Source: Protopterus annectens (taxonomy: Eukaryota > Chordata > Ceratodontiformes > Protopteridae). From it: a DNA stretch of 64,000 nt. The stretch covers positions 1,018,711,969 to 1,018,775,968 of the forward strand of contig NC_056726.1 in assembly GCF_019279795.1 (NCBI RefSeq), given 5' to 3'. Below, one piece after another: positions 45,070 to 54,429 of the stretch. The notes under the pieces were generated by a model. The model saw nothing but the letters and a program-made list of their open reading frames with translations, was not told the DNA's origin and searched no databases. The translations under genes and the position numbers were made by a program. Within the stretch, counting starts at the first letter, position 1, and every line of letters begins with the position of its first letter.

Positions 45070-45295
45070 GGGTTAGATATGGCCCAAATCTTGTACTGGA
45101 TAGCAGCCTGAACTTTGACCACCATGTGTCCAGAGTGGTGAGGACGTCTTTCTTTGTGGCATAATTATAAGTAAAGGTATGGCATTTAGATCCAAGGAAA
45201 TTATAGTCTGATTGTACTCAGCTCTCATTAGACCATTTATCATGTACCTGACTAAGCACTAGCAGCTGGAATGACCTCAGAGGTTCCTTATAGTT
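45070..45295 (+). mobile_element. CR1-like LINE copy 9 (RT fragment)
   Basis: Encodes part of the RT C-terminal region (LDSSLNFDHHVSRVV-like, then ALIRPF). It is closely similar to the minus-strand copy at 49200-49410 and shares with it a 21-nt in-frame deletion that removes EYNAPFG. Confidence 0.8.
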
Positions 45296-45297
45296 CT

Positions 45298-46490
45298 AAC
45301 AGAAGACTCCTTATAGCCTCTATTAATAAACATTCACTCACGGTTATCTACTTCTTTATTCAGTGCTACTTCATCACTGCAAATCCTCTTCACCCTGTTC
45401 ATTTGACATCTCATTATACTGGGAAAACTATATTTAGGACGTTTGCTACTGTTGTCCAATATATTATTTCACCAACATGGTTTGTGAAATAAAGTAGTAG
45501 AAATTATTATTAATAAAGGTTATAAGGAGTCTTCTGTTAAAAATATAACGGAAGATGTTTTTAGACATGAATTAGAGTCTGGGTCTGATTGGCCTTTGAA
45601 AAACATTGGCAGCAGGCAGAGGGAAATTAAGGTCTCTTTTGTTACTAAATACACTAATGACAGCAATGTTGTATGTAATATTATTAAGAAAACTTGGTGT
45701 CTTTTGACAACTGATAGGATGACAGCAGGGGTTGTAAGTGATATACCTAGGTTTACATATAAGAACAGCCCCAATTTGAAATGGTTGTTATGTAATGATA
45801 GACATCTAAGGCAGGAAAATTGGTATAAGATGGGTACATTCCCCTGCATGAGCTGTTTAACTTGTAAAGTTATTAGTAAGACAGTGTTATGAACATCCTA
45901 CTATTAATTTTGTATTTAAACCCAGATTCTATGCCTCCTGAAACATCACTAATATAGTATATCTGGCTACTTGTAACTGTTGCTCAAGTTTCTACATTGG
46001 AAAGACGTTGAAATGACTAAGAGATAGAGTGTATAGTCATGTAAATGATATAAAATGCGGAATATACATAACTCTTTGGCCAAACATATTGTAGAATTTC
46101 CCTACCACAGTTTTAGTTTTAGGGTTTTACAGCTGGTGTATAATAGCATAAGAGGGGGATATAATAACAATTATTTGGAACAAACTGAACTCAAATGGAT
46201 TTTAAGGATGCAAGACCATGTTTTTCCAGGGCTTAACAATAATGTATGTATTAAACCAGTATTATCTGGACGTCACTTTAAGAAATAGAGGTGTATTAGA
46301 TGGACGTTGTTCCATTAATTAGAAACAATTAACACATGATATGTGTTTAATGGGTAAAGTATGAGTGTATAATGGCTATAGTAGCATTGCTACTTTTAAG
46401 GATCTGAAGATGCGTAGTTTTCCTACGTGAAAGCACTTATCCATTTCAATGATGTTTTATTGTTTTTATGTTTTATTAAAGTATTAGTAA
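45298..46490 (+). mobile_element. Penelope-like element P2
   Basis: Coding 45500-46290 has WPLKNIGSRQREIKVSFVTK, NSPNLKWLLCNDR, GTFPCMSCLTC (CxxCxxC), then after frame changes TCNCCSSFYIGKTLK and LRDRVYSHVND (GIY-YIG) and a C-terminus QTELKWILRMQDHVFPGLNN. RT is missing. At 45298-45329 and 45510-45541 lies a 32-bp inverted repeat (AACAGAAGACTCCTTATA and complement). A decayed hammerhead follows at 46404. Confidence 0.8.
46400..46446 (+). ncRNA. Decayed hammerhead ribozyme of P2
   Basis: CTGAAGA stands where CTGATGA is expected. Stem II GCGTAG/CTACGT is still paired around a TTTTC loop, GAAA is intact and GCAC follows. The U-to-A change in the core should lower or abolish cleavage. Confidence 0.55.
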
Positions 46491-46507
46491 TCACTGTTGT
46501 TGTCCTG

Positions 46508-46640
46508 TCAGTTTTTATGACAGGTTTTGCATTAGCATGAATTTTCTGAAGGGTATGAAGTCTGAAACTCAAATGTCTGTCATTTATCTCTGACTTCAAA
46601 ACTCAGTAATTTACTAATTTTTTACCAGAAAACCACAATT
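46508..46640. repeat. Dispersed repeat shared with 16960-17105
   Basis: Same block order as at 16975-17070 (TTTTCTGA, GAAGTCTGAAACTCAAATGT, CTCTGACTTCA). Next to the V2R exon, in its downstream intron. Family unknown. Confidence 0.5.
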
Positions 46641-46668
46641 TTATGAAAAATAGACCAAAAACTCATAC

Positions 46669-46960
46669 CTGAGGGAAATAAAAGACTCCAAGAAGTCTTG
46701 CAACTGGAAGGCTTAAGGAAGATCCTAGTTCTCCAATCAGAGCTGGCATTGAATATTGCGTCTGGCATTTATAATTTGGAATAGGTTTTTGTATTCCTGA
46801 CAACAATGAAAGAACATCTTCTATTGCTCTGATCTCAGAGTAGCAAGGATCATACACCTGGAAGGATAGTGTAAAGTTTGGCAATATCTGTGCATCCTGA
46901 TTTATTTCCTCTGTTGAATAAATCAGACCCAAAACGTTTCTCAAGTATCGGATGCTGAAT
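46669..46960 (-). CDS. Exon of a V2R-type vomeronasal / class C GPCR gene
   Basis: A 292-bp exon with no stop. The acceptor is TTTGTCTTATAG just above 46960 and the donor is GTATGAGT directly below 46669. Protein motifs: YLRNVLGLIYSTEEIN, PNFTLSFQVYDPCYSEIRAI, KPIPNYKC, and ALIGELGSSLSLPVARLLGV ending FYFPQ. In the extracellular Venus-flytrap domain of V2R, calcium-sensing and taste class C receptors these correspond to ..VLA..FAIEEIN, PN.TLG..IYD.C, PNYRC and IG..GSS.S...ARLLG.Y..PQ. Length and phases (starts with one base of a split codon, ends on a codon boundary after Gln) suit V2R exon 2. The protein would detect pheromone-like ligands at the membrane of vomeronasal or olfactory neurons. 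Flanking exons are not in view, so gene versus pseudogene is open. Confidence 0.85.
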
Positions 46961-47317
46961 CTATAAGACAAACATAACTAAAATATAAGCTAATACCTTG
47001 GAAATGACATTGACTCATACCTGTAAGACTTTAAATTTGCATTTGACATAACTTTTATAAGTTACCTATTCAGAATTCATAATGCATATGTGTCTAATTT
47101 ATTTTTTACACAACATAAAGGCATATATTTAAAACTATATAAATGTCTAAGCCTCGGAATTTTATGCAGCTACAGTACTTCACAAAGCAATATAAAATGC
47201 AACACCAGTAGCAAACAGCTTAGCACAGCAAATTTGGAGCGGCTTTAAAAAAATATGGAATCTTCATATTGGAAGTAGGAAGTGCCCTGTCAAGGACTGC
47301 ATTAGACCCTTGTAAAT
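46961..47317 (-). other. Intron upstream of the V2R exon
   Basis: AT-rich, no repeat recognised. It is intronic if the exon belongs to a spliced gene. Confidence 0.5.
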
Positions 47318-47979
47318 GGGTCTGTATTAGATAAATGAACTTTGAAAAGTTTGACTGTTATATGGTTGACACCATATGATTGAACTTTTAAAAGTCTGAA
47401 TATCTAATAAAAAAAAAAAAATAAACTACACAAATTACCCACCTGAACGTTTTAAGCAGGGGGACAAGCCCCCCTGCACCCCCCCCCGCATGGGGGGCTG
47501 CACCCACCACACCCCCCTCTTTAAATATACCAACTCTGAGATCGCACTACAGTGCAGAAAAGGGAAATCTTTCCATTCCGTGCTATACAGAGATCTCCGT
47601 TAAAATATTCGAACTTTCAAATATTCGATCATATGGTGTCGACCATTGTTGTTTGTCTTTTCCCAGTTAGGGGTCGCCACAGCAGAACTCCAGTCCGCTA
47701 ATGATTGGCAGTTAGATTTTATGGCATTGAATTGCCAGCCTGATGCCCAACTTTCAACGAAGGCATGCCCATTCAACGCATGTCTTTCAAACGCCCACTC
47801 GACCACAGGGAGGACATACAGACTCCACACAGAAGGCACTCCCAACCCAAGCCAAGAATCGAACAGGAGAACCTCTTGCTGTGAGGCAACAACACCACCG
47901 CTGCACCACCGCGGAAGACATATGGTGTTGACCATATCACACTTGAACTTTTGAAAGTTCGATTATCTAATATAGACCC
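47318..47979. mobile_element. Foldback DNA element G with 8-bp target duplication
   Basis: Ends GGGTCTGTATTAGATAA and TTATCTAATATAGACCC are inverted copies, flanked by TTGTAAAT on both sides (47310-47317 and 47980-47987). The family core (CAACTCTGAGATCGCACTAC) is at 47530, with the GGGGGACAAGCCCCCCTGC block at 47459. The arms hold ATATGGT..GACCATATG hairpins. An 8-bp duplication is the hAT hallmark. The right half is interrupted by a SINE-like insert. Confidence 0.82.
47643..47925. mobile_element. SINE-like or composite insert within element G
   Basis: Non-palindromic sequence with TTAGGGGTCGCCACAGCAG at its start and a tRNA-like end: GGAGGACATACAGACTCCAC, AATCGAACAGGAGAACCTCT, TGCTGTGAGGCAACAACACC and CTGCACCACCGCGG. 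This ending (context ATCGAACC...CTTGCTGTGAGGC...ACCACTGCACCACC) is common in non-autonomous repeats of fish and other vertebrates. The exact family is not assigned. Confidence 0.5.
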
Positions 47980-47987
47980 TTGTAAAT

Positions 47988-48359
47988 AGATGGTGTCATG
48001 GGGACCTCCTGCAAGAAGACTCTGATTCACAGGCTTAAATCCAGAAAGGTAGGTAATTCCAAAGAACTGAACAAGGTAACTAAAACAAGCCTTACCAGGT
48101 GTCTAACATGGGCCTTATTACCAGATTACCTCAGGTACGTAACAGGGATATAAGATGCAGCAGGTTTTTCTCATAAGCAGGACTCAGGTCATGAAAGACA
48201 AAGAACATGAGGATAAGAATAAAAAAAAAAAAAAAACAAAATGTAGAGCAGTTGAACAAAATGCAACCCAGGAAGTCACTATAAATCAATGAATATGAGG
48301 TTGCACATAGAAATAAACACTACCACTCTAAAACAACATGATAAATAACACTCATCCAC
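47988..48359. other. No recognisable feature
   Basis: Contains an A16 run near 48220. No gene or known repeat. Confidence 0.35.
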
Positions 48360-48668
48360 CAATATACCATAAAAAAACTTTAATTCAACATCACACAGCG
48401 TTTTTGTCCTAAAGACTTAAAAGACTTCATCAGAAATACTAGCCATTACAGAATCCAAACAAGTTTTGTAAAAAGAAATTGATTAAAAATCACTTCCCAA
48501 GGAATTTAAACTATCAACATTCCTCCTTTCCTTAAAGAGCCATCCTACTAGTTTAATAATGAATTATCATGAAAACTCATGAGTATAAAAATCTTATAAA
48601 CACATTTCTGCAACCATCAGCAGTAATATGACACTTCAGCCAATCAGTAAGCTAGCTGGACAATTCTC
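48360..48668 (-). mobile_element. Penelope terminal-repeat fragment P5
   Basis: Only a terminal-repeat-like segment. On the minus strand at about 48440-48390 it reads CTGATGAAGTC, a stem II partner AGGAC, then AAAAACGCTG in place of GAAAGCGCTC. No coding sequence remains. It abuts the tail of LINE copy 10 at 48669. Confidence 0.5.
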
Positions 48669-50452
48669 ATAGGTTCATAGGTGTATAGGACATTACAAGG
48701 ATAACAGCTTATGAACCCTTACAAGCCTGGCCAATATAACCCCGTTTTACAATAGACGCCCCGTAGGAGCAAGAGGATGAAATGGATTTGTGCCTATGCC
48801 TTGAGTATTTTACAGATTGCCCATGTCCATAAGGGACATAGGCACTACCCCAAGTGTGAATTTGTGATTCCTCATCCATTGATCCAATTTATATTTGAAA
48901 ATGTCCAGGGAAGAGCTCAGTTTAATGTAAATAGGAAGCCTGTTCTAAAGAAGGGTAAATCTCTGAGATATATCTGTCACTACAGCAGTTTTTGTGTGAG
49001 TCGCTGACTAATTTAGATTCCTAGATCAGGTGACCCTCATGCTGTTTGAATTGTGGATGTGTAGCAGCTCCATCAGGGCTGGATATGTGAGTTCCTTGTA
49101 GGTCAGGAATAGGTCACCCCTTAACAATCGGTAGGAGACAGAGTAAAGACATAGGGCTTTTAGTCTATCCACATAGGACATGTTGTTTAGACTCTGTATT
49201 TTCTTTGTGAGGAACCTCTGAGGTCACTCCAGCTGCTATTAGTGCTTAGTTAGGTACATGATAAATGGTCTAATGAGGGCTGAGTACAATGGGAATATAA
49301 TTTCCTTGGATCTGAATGCCATACCTTTACTTATAATTATGCCACAAAGAAGGACTTCCTCATCACTCTGGACACATGGTGGTCAAAGTTCAGGCTGCTA
49401 TCCATTTGTGTAAGTAGATCTCTTGTATCTAAGTCTACTCTTAGGGGTGTGCTATTGATGTTGTGATTTGCAGGGGTATTTGACTTCCAAAAGCATTTGA
49501 TAATGCATTTTTTTTTACATTTATTTTTATTCTATGGTTCTGACGTCAATCATTTGTCTGATCTAGATCCTCCTAAAATATATCTGCATCACTGGGGGAT
49601 ACTGTGCTTGCCCCCAGCTTGCAGTTGTCAGCAGTCTTTGTCATCCAGAAGTCTTCCACCTTAGCCTTGATTTCAGAAAAGTATATACATATTTCAGACA
49701 GGAATGGCCCCAGAACTGTGCCTTGTGGCACACCCTTAGAGACTGACCTTTTGCTGGATTTAGATTCACACACTTTAACCACATGTGTCCTGTCCATGAG
49801 ACAATTGGCAATCCATCTGTTGATATAGGGATTTATGCCCAGTTTTGTGAGTATATTTATAGTACCTGAGTAGGAAATTGTGTCAAATACCTTGAATTGC
49901 AATGGGCCCACTGTTTGGTGGTTTGCTTTGCCATTATTTATCAGGTGCATGATTATTCTTTCCATGGTCTTACATATGACTAGTCAAACTTACTGGTATG
50001 TAATTTCCATGATCAGTAGATGGTTCCCCCTTTATGCAGATGTTGCTGTCCTCCACTCTACTGGGACAAAGCCAGTGCAGAGGCTATGGTTAAATAGAGA
50101 TCTTCATTGGACTGATAAGTCCTGATTTAAGCTGTTTAAGAGGCAACATGGTATATCATTAGGCCCTACTGAAGCTGTGTTTTTAGCTTTTGAGAGTGCA
50201 GTGGCAACAGGTTATTTGGCAATAATTGGTGGTAGAGTGGTGGAGGGTATTTCTTGGGGGAGACCAGGGGGTGATGGAGAGGTGAAATCTGAGCTAAATT
50301 TGTTGGCCATCAGATTTTCTATATCTTCAGGGTAGGAATATGTGATGCCATCTACAACCCATTTTGCACATTGTTGGATGTTGTCCTTAAGACTGCAGAC
50401 ATAACTGAAAATTTCCTTATGGCTATTCTTAGCTTTGGAGGCTATTAGGTTC
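48669..50452 (-). mobile_element. CR1-like LINE copy 10 (older subfamily, 3' part)
   Basis: The tail TCATAGGTTCATAGG lies at 48669, then minus-strand 3' UTR and RT. A 130-codon stretch (49965-49573) has MERIIMHLIN, RWIANCLMDRTHVVKVCES and KGVPQGTVLGPFLSEICIYF (motif B). KTADNCKLGAST is motif C with FADD changed to TADN. The linker (NLIASKAKNSHKEIFSYV, PEDIENLMANKFSSDF) ends at 50452, where copy 11 begins. Shares the EYNAPFG deletion with copy 9. Confidence 0.85.
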
Positions 50453-50534
50453 ATAGGTAGGAACTAGGTTATTGGCCCTAGGGACTATATAAGCCTAGCC
50501 AAATGGTTCCCCGGCTTTTGCCACCCAAGAAAAT

Positions 50535-53325
50535 TATTTTCCTGTGCCCCTGTCAAGCAAAGCCACAGGAGTGATCCCAGTGTGAATTTACTATCTCCCA
50601 TCCAATCATCAAGATTTTTCTTGAAGAGTGCTAATGAGGAGCTTTGTTTGATATAGATAGGTACTTTGTTCCAGAGTATGGGAAGTCTCTGTGACAGGAA
50701 TCTATCCCTCCAGCATGTTCTGTTTATTGTTGTGACAAGGTTTAGGTCCTTAGAGCATGTAGCTCAGAGGGATTAGGATTTCTTTAAGTGGAGCATGTCC
50801 AACAGCTCTGGCTTTGACATAGCTTTGTATGTTAGGCAGAGATCGCCTCTGAGTAGGTGATATGCGATGGAGTAAAGCTGGAGTTTTTTTAGACAGTCTG
50901 CATAGGGCATCTGTTTGAGGCCTGTAATCCTCTTTGTGAGGTATTTCTGTGGCCTTTCCAGTTGTTGTAGATGTCTTGTGAGGTACATACCAAAAGGGGT
51001 GTTGTACTCTATAATGGGTCTAATGATTGATGAGCAAAGGGGAATAATGACCTCTTTTTTCCTGGATGAGAAACCTTTTGTGATGAGGTGTCCCACATAG
51101 AAGGATTTCCTGACTACTGTAGCAATGTGATTATCAAAGGAGAGACTACTGTCCACCTGTCCCAAGGTCTCTTATCACTCTTTCGGTGTTAAGTAGACTA
51201 CTGCCTATGTGGTAGTTCATGGGTACAGAGTTTTTACCAAAAGAGATGACAATGCACTTTTTGGCATTGAGCTTGAGGCCATGGCTTTGACACCAGGCAT
51301 CTGTCTCAGTGAGGCTCTTTTGTAGGATGTCCACATCGTTAGGAGTTTTGATTATGGCTCCTAGTTTGCAGTCATCTGCGAACTTTGTTAGCCAACAACC
51401 TTCTATGTTAGCCTGTACTTCAGAGAAGTACATACCAAACAGGAGAGGACCTAGGACTGAACCCTGCGGTACTCCACTTGTCACTGGTCTGAAGTTGGAT
51501 TTAGATTCTGCTACTTTCACAGTGTGGGTTCTGCCAGTGAGCCAGTTGGCAACCCATCTTGTGACATAGGGATTTATACCTAGTTTAGAGAGTTGATCTA
51601 TAATTCCAGAGTGGGGGATGATTTTGACAGCCTTTGTGAGATCTAGATAGGCTGTGTGAACCACCTTACCCTCATCTATGGATTTGGTGACCGCTTCAAT
51701 GAAGCCTATCCGGTTTAGGCTACATGATCTTCCTTTTACAAACCCAAACTAGGTAGGGTCCAGAGTTTGGAGATTATCAATGTCATTGTTTATAAGTTCC
51801 ATGATGATACATTCCATAGCCTTGCAGACCAGGCTTGTCAGGCAAATGGGGTGGTAGTTCCCAGGGTCCGTGGTGGCCCCCCCTTTGTGGAGTGGGATAA
51901 CTGTTGCTGTGCACCATTCAGTGGGCACAAAGCCTGAGGTGAGGCTATAATTGAACATGGTACTTAGGTGGGGTGCCAGTTCGCTCTGTAGTTCATGTAG
52001 AATGCAATCTGGGATGTTGTCAGGTCCCATGGATGCTGTGTTCTTGGCTTTGGAGAGTGTGTTTTTTACCTGTGCAGCTGTGATTACAGGAACTTTGCAT
52101 TCTTCTGGTACAGAGACGGGTCCTTTAGGGGATGAAATAGGGGTAAAGTTAGCAGTGAACCTATCTGCCAGGATGTTGGCAATATCAGTTGGTTCTGTAT
52201 ATTTAATGCCATTGTGCTGTAACTCAGAGCAGATCTGAGTGTTGCCACTGAGATTATTGACATAGCTACAGAATGCTTTGTGGTTGTCTTTAGAATCACT
52301 GGCGATTTTGTTTTCATAACTAGCTTTGGAGGATTTTATGAGGGATTCCCAACTTCTTACTGAGACTGATCACGAAGTTCCTCCAATCATGGGATTTTAC
52401 TCTTTTTTGCAACAGTTTCTTTCTTCTGTTGTGGAGTTCGCTTATGGCAGTGGACCACCAGATTGGCATCCTTTTTTGGAGGCTAGCATCTTGGTTCTGT
52501 TAGGGATTGCACTATCCATGCACTCGTGTAAGTGCTTATAAAGTGCAATTTTATAGGATTCAGCAGTCATACCTCTATTGTCCGTCAGCATGGGTGTCGT
52601 GAAGTTTGCCACTTCTGTCTTAAGAAGTGCGAAGTTGGCTTTGGAGAATTTTTTTACGGTGGTTTCCCTAATGGGGGTGGGGGTGGGATGTGGATGTCTT
52701 GGGTGATTTGCTTGTGGTCGGATCTGACCAATGAGGAATTGACCTCTGGTGTGGAACACCAGTTGCCCATGTTGGTAATGACCAGGTCTAGGATATTTCT
52801 GCCCCTGATGGGGGTATGGATAAGTTGATCCAAGGTGTTGGAATTTATGAATTCCAGAAAACATTGAGCACAAGAGCTGGTACATGAGTAGTTTTCCCAG
52901 TTAATGGTGGGGTAGTTGAAATCACCCATTATTAGGGTGTTAGGGTGTACCCTAATATTTTTCAGTGTATGAAGAAATGAGGAGTGGGAATCCTGAAACA
53001 TGGTGGGGGATCTGTAGCAAGCTACAATTTGGATTGCGGTCTTGCCCAGAGTTAGTTGCACTTGCATAATCTCGGATGCAACTAGCCTGGAGGTGTGGAT
53101 ATCCTTAATGAATATAGACACGCCTCTGCCTTTAGTGCTTCGGTCCAGGTTAGGTGGCCGAAAGATGTGGTATAAATTATAGCCTGGTAATGCAGGGGTG
53201 CTCTTTGGAGCCTTGAACCAGGTCTTTTTCACTGCACAGATGTCGATGTTCTACATTTTAAGTAGTGCCTCAAGTGAGTGCATTTTGAGGTTTAGACTTC
53301 TAGCATTAAGTAACATTACCCTCAG
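50535..53325 (-). pseudogene. LINE ORF2 of copy 11 (broken)
   Basis: Endonuclease 53232-52654: TWFKAPKSTPALPGYN, ACYRSPTMFQDSHSSF, MGDFNYPTINWENYS and LVRSDHKQITQDIH (SDH intact), lacking HNAS of the VAQHNASE stretch. RT: GPDNIPDCILHELQ, NYHPICLTSLVCKAME, AYLDLTKAVKIIPHSGI (motif A altered: KAFD became KAVK), SGVPQGSVLGPLLFGMYFSE and KFADDCKLGAIIKTP. The C-terminal part (51165-50773) is in another frame. Confidence 0.88.
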
Positions 53326-53345
53326 ATTTTGCTTGCCTGTTCCTG

Positions 53346-54332
53346 TTACGGTGGTGAATTTTTCATTTGAATCTTGCCAAAAGAAGGCACTATAGGGGTG
53401 GCAAGACCCTTAGCCAGTATCTGGAATCCCAAGGGTGACAGGTACAGGCCATCTCTGGCAAAACATCGTAGTTTGTCGATCATGTCATCCCAGGCAGACA
53501 GATACTGGATCCTCTTAGAATGACACCAGAAGCTTAGCCAATTGTTGAAGTAAATCATTTTTTTCCTTGTACTGTGGTATCATTCTGGGTGATGGCAGTA
53601 TGCTACTCATGGCTAGGGTCATACCTGCCTAGGCTACAAGATCAGACAGCTCCTCCATGCCTCTTTTCATGTAGTCCAGGGATGTACAATTTAGGTCATT
53701 CACACCAACATGGACAATGACAGAGCCATATTTGTACTTGTTGTAGAGTGACCTGAGTGCATGCATTATGTGGCAGATCCTGCACCTGACAGGCAGCTGA
53801 CAGTAACTTTCTTCTTGTTTAGCCTGGTGAGTGGAACATCAGTGTGCCTTACTATAGAGTCACATATGACTAGAGTGCTGGGTACATTGTTATGCCTTAT
53901 GGGCTGTGGTGAGTGGCACATGAGTTTGTGGCCTATGTGTCATTTGGGTTGTGTTGGGGGGGGTGGAGGTTGCTTGCGTTTCTGCTTTGGAGGTCCCTGT
54001 TGCTTGGGTAGATTTTTTTTGAGAGCCTCCATGAATGTAGGTGTGTGTTTTGTTTTTCTATGTGTGTGTTTTGGTGGTGTAGGTTTTGGGGGACTATGTG
54101 ATGAGTGTGGTGTGGTGCAAGTGTTTACCTTCTCCTCTTAACTGTTTAGTCCAGTCTTGGGTGAAGAGAGCTTTGCTTCCAGTTTGGCTATATACGTGCA
54201 TCTCTCACAGGTTGTAGTGTTGGGTGGTAGGAGAGGGTTGTCTGTGTACATGAGGCAATTGCTGCATTGCCCCAAGATGCCCAAATTCATCAGGTAGAAT
54301 GGAGAAAACACTGGGAGCTGGCCCTTAGACAT
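53346..54332 (-). pseudogene. LINE ORF1 of copy 11 (broken)
   Basis: MSKGQLPVFSPFYLMN, then CSNC and CERC (complete C-x2-C pairs), TYIAKLEAKLSS. Esterase blocks are spread over shifted frames: VIGDSIVRHTD-like near 53870, YGSVIVHVGVNDLN near 53710, and ARDGLYLSPLGFQILAKGLA at 53440-53400. It ends at a stop after KNSPP (53346). Confidence 0.82.
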
Positions 54333-54429
54333 GCCTGGATAGGTGCTTATTTATAGGTTCATAGGTAGGTACTAGGCTATCTGCCCAAAGGCATTTATAA
54401 GCCTAGCCAGAATGTGTTGGCTTTCGCGA

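Larger units (their letters stand above)
50446..54346 (-). mobile_element. CR1-like LINE copy 11 (nearly full-length)
   Basis: The tail TTAGGTTCATAGGTAGGAAC at 50446 is followed on the minus strand by 3' UTR, ORF2 (to about 53325) and ORF1 (53346-54332). It ends a few bases ahead of the ORF1 start, so the 5' UTR is lost. Its 5' end abuts the tail of copy 12. RT motif C (KFADDCKLG) is intact. Confidence 0.92.

Noticed and set aside
47643..47925. tRNA gene in element G
   Set aside because: ATCGAAC-type and GAGGC motifs recall tRNA promoters, but no cloverleaf could be drawn. It is treated as a SINE-like repeat.
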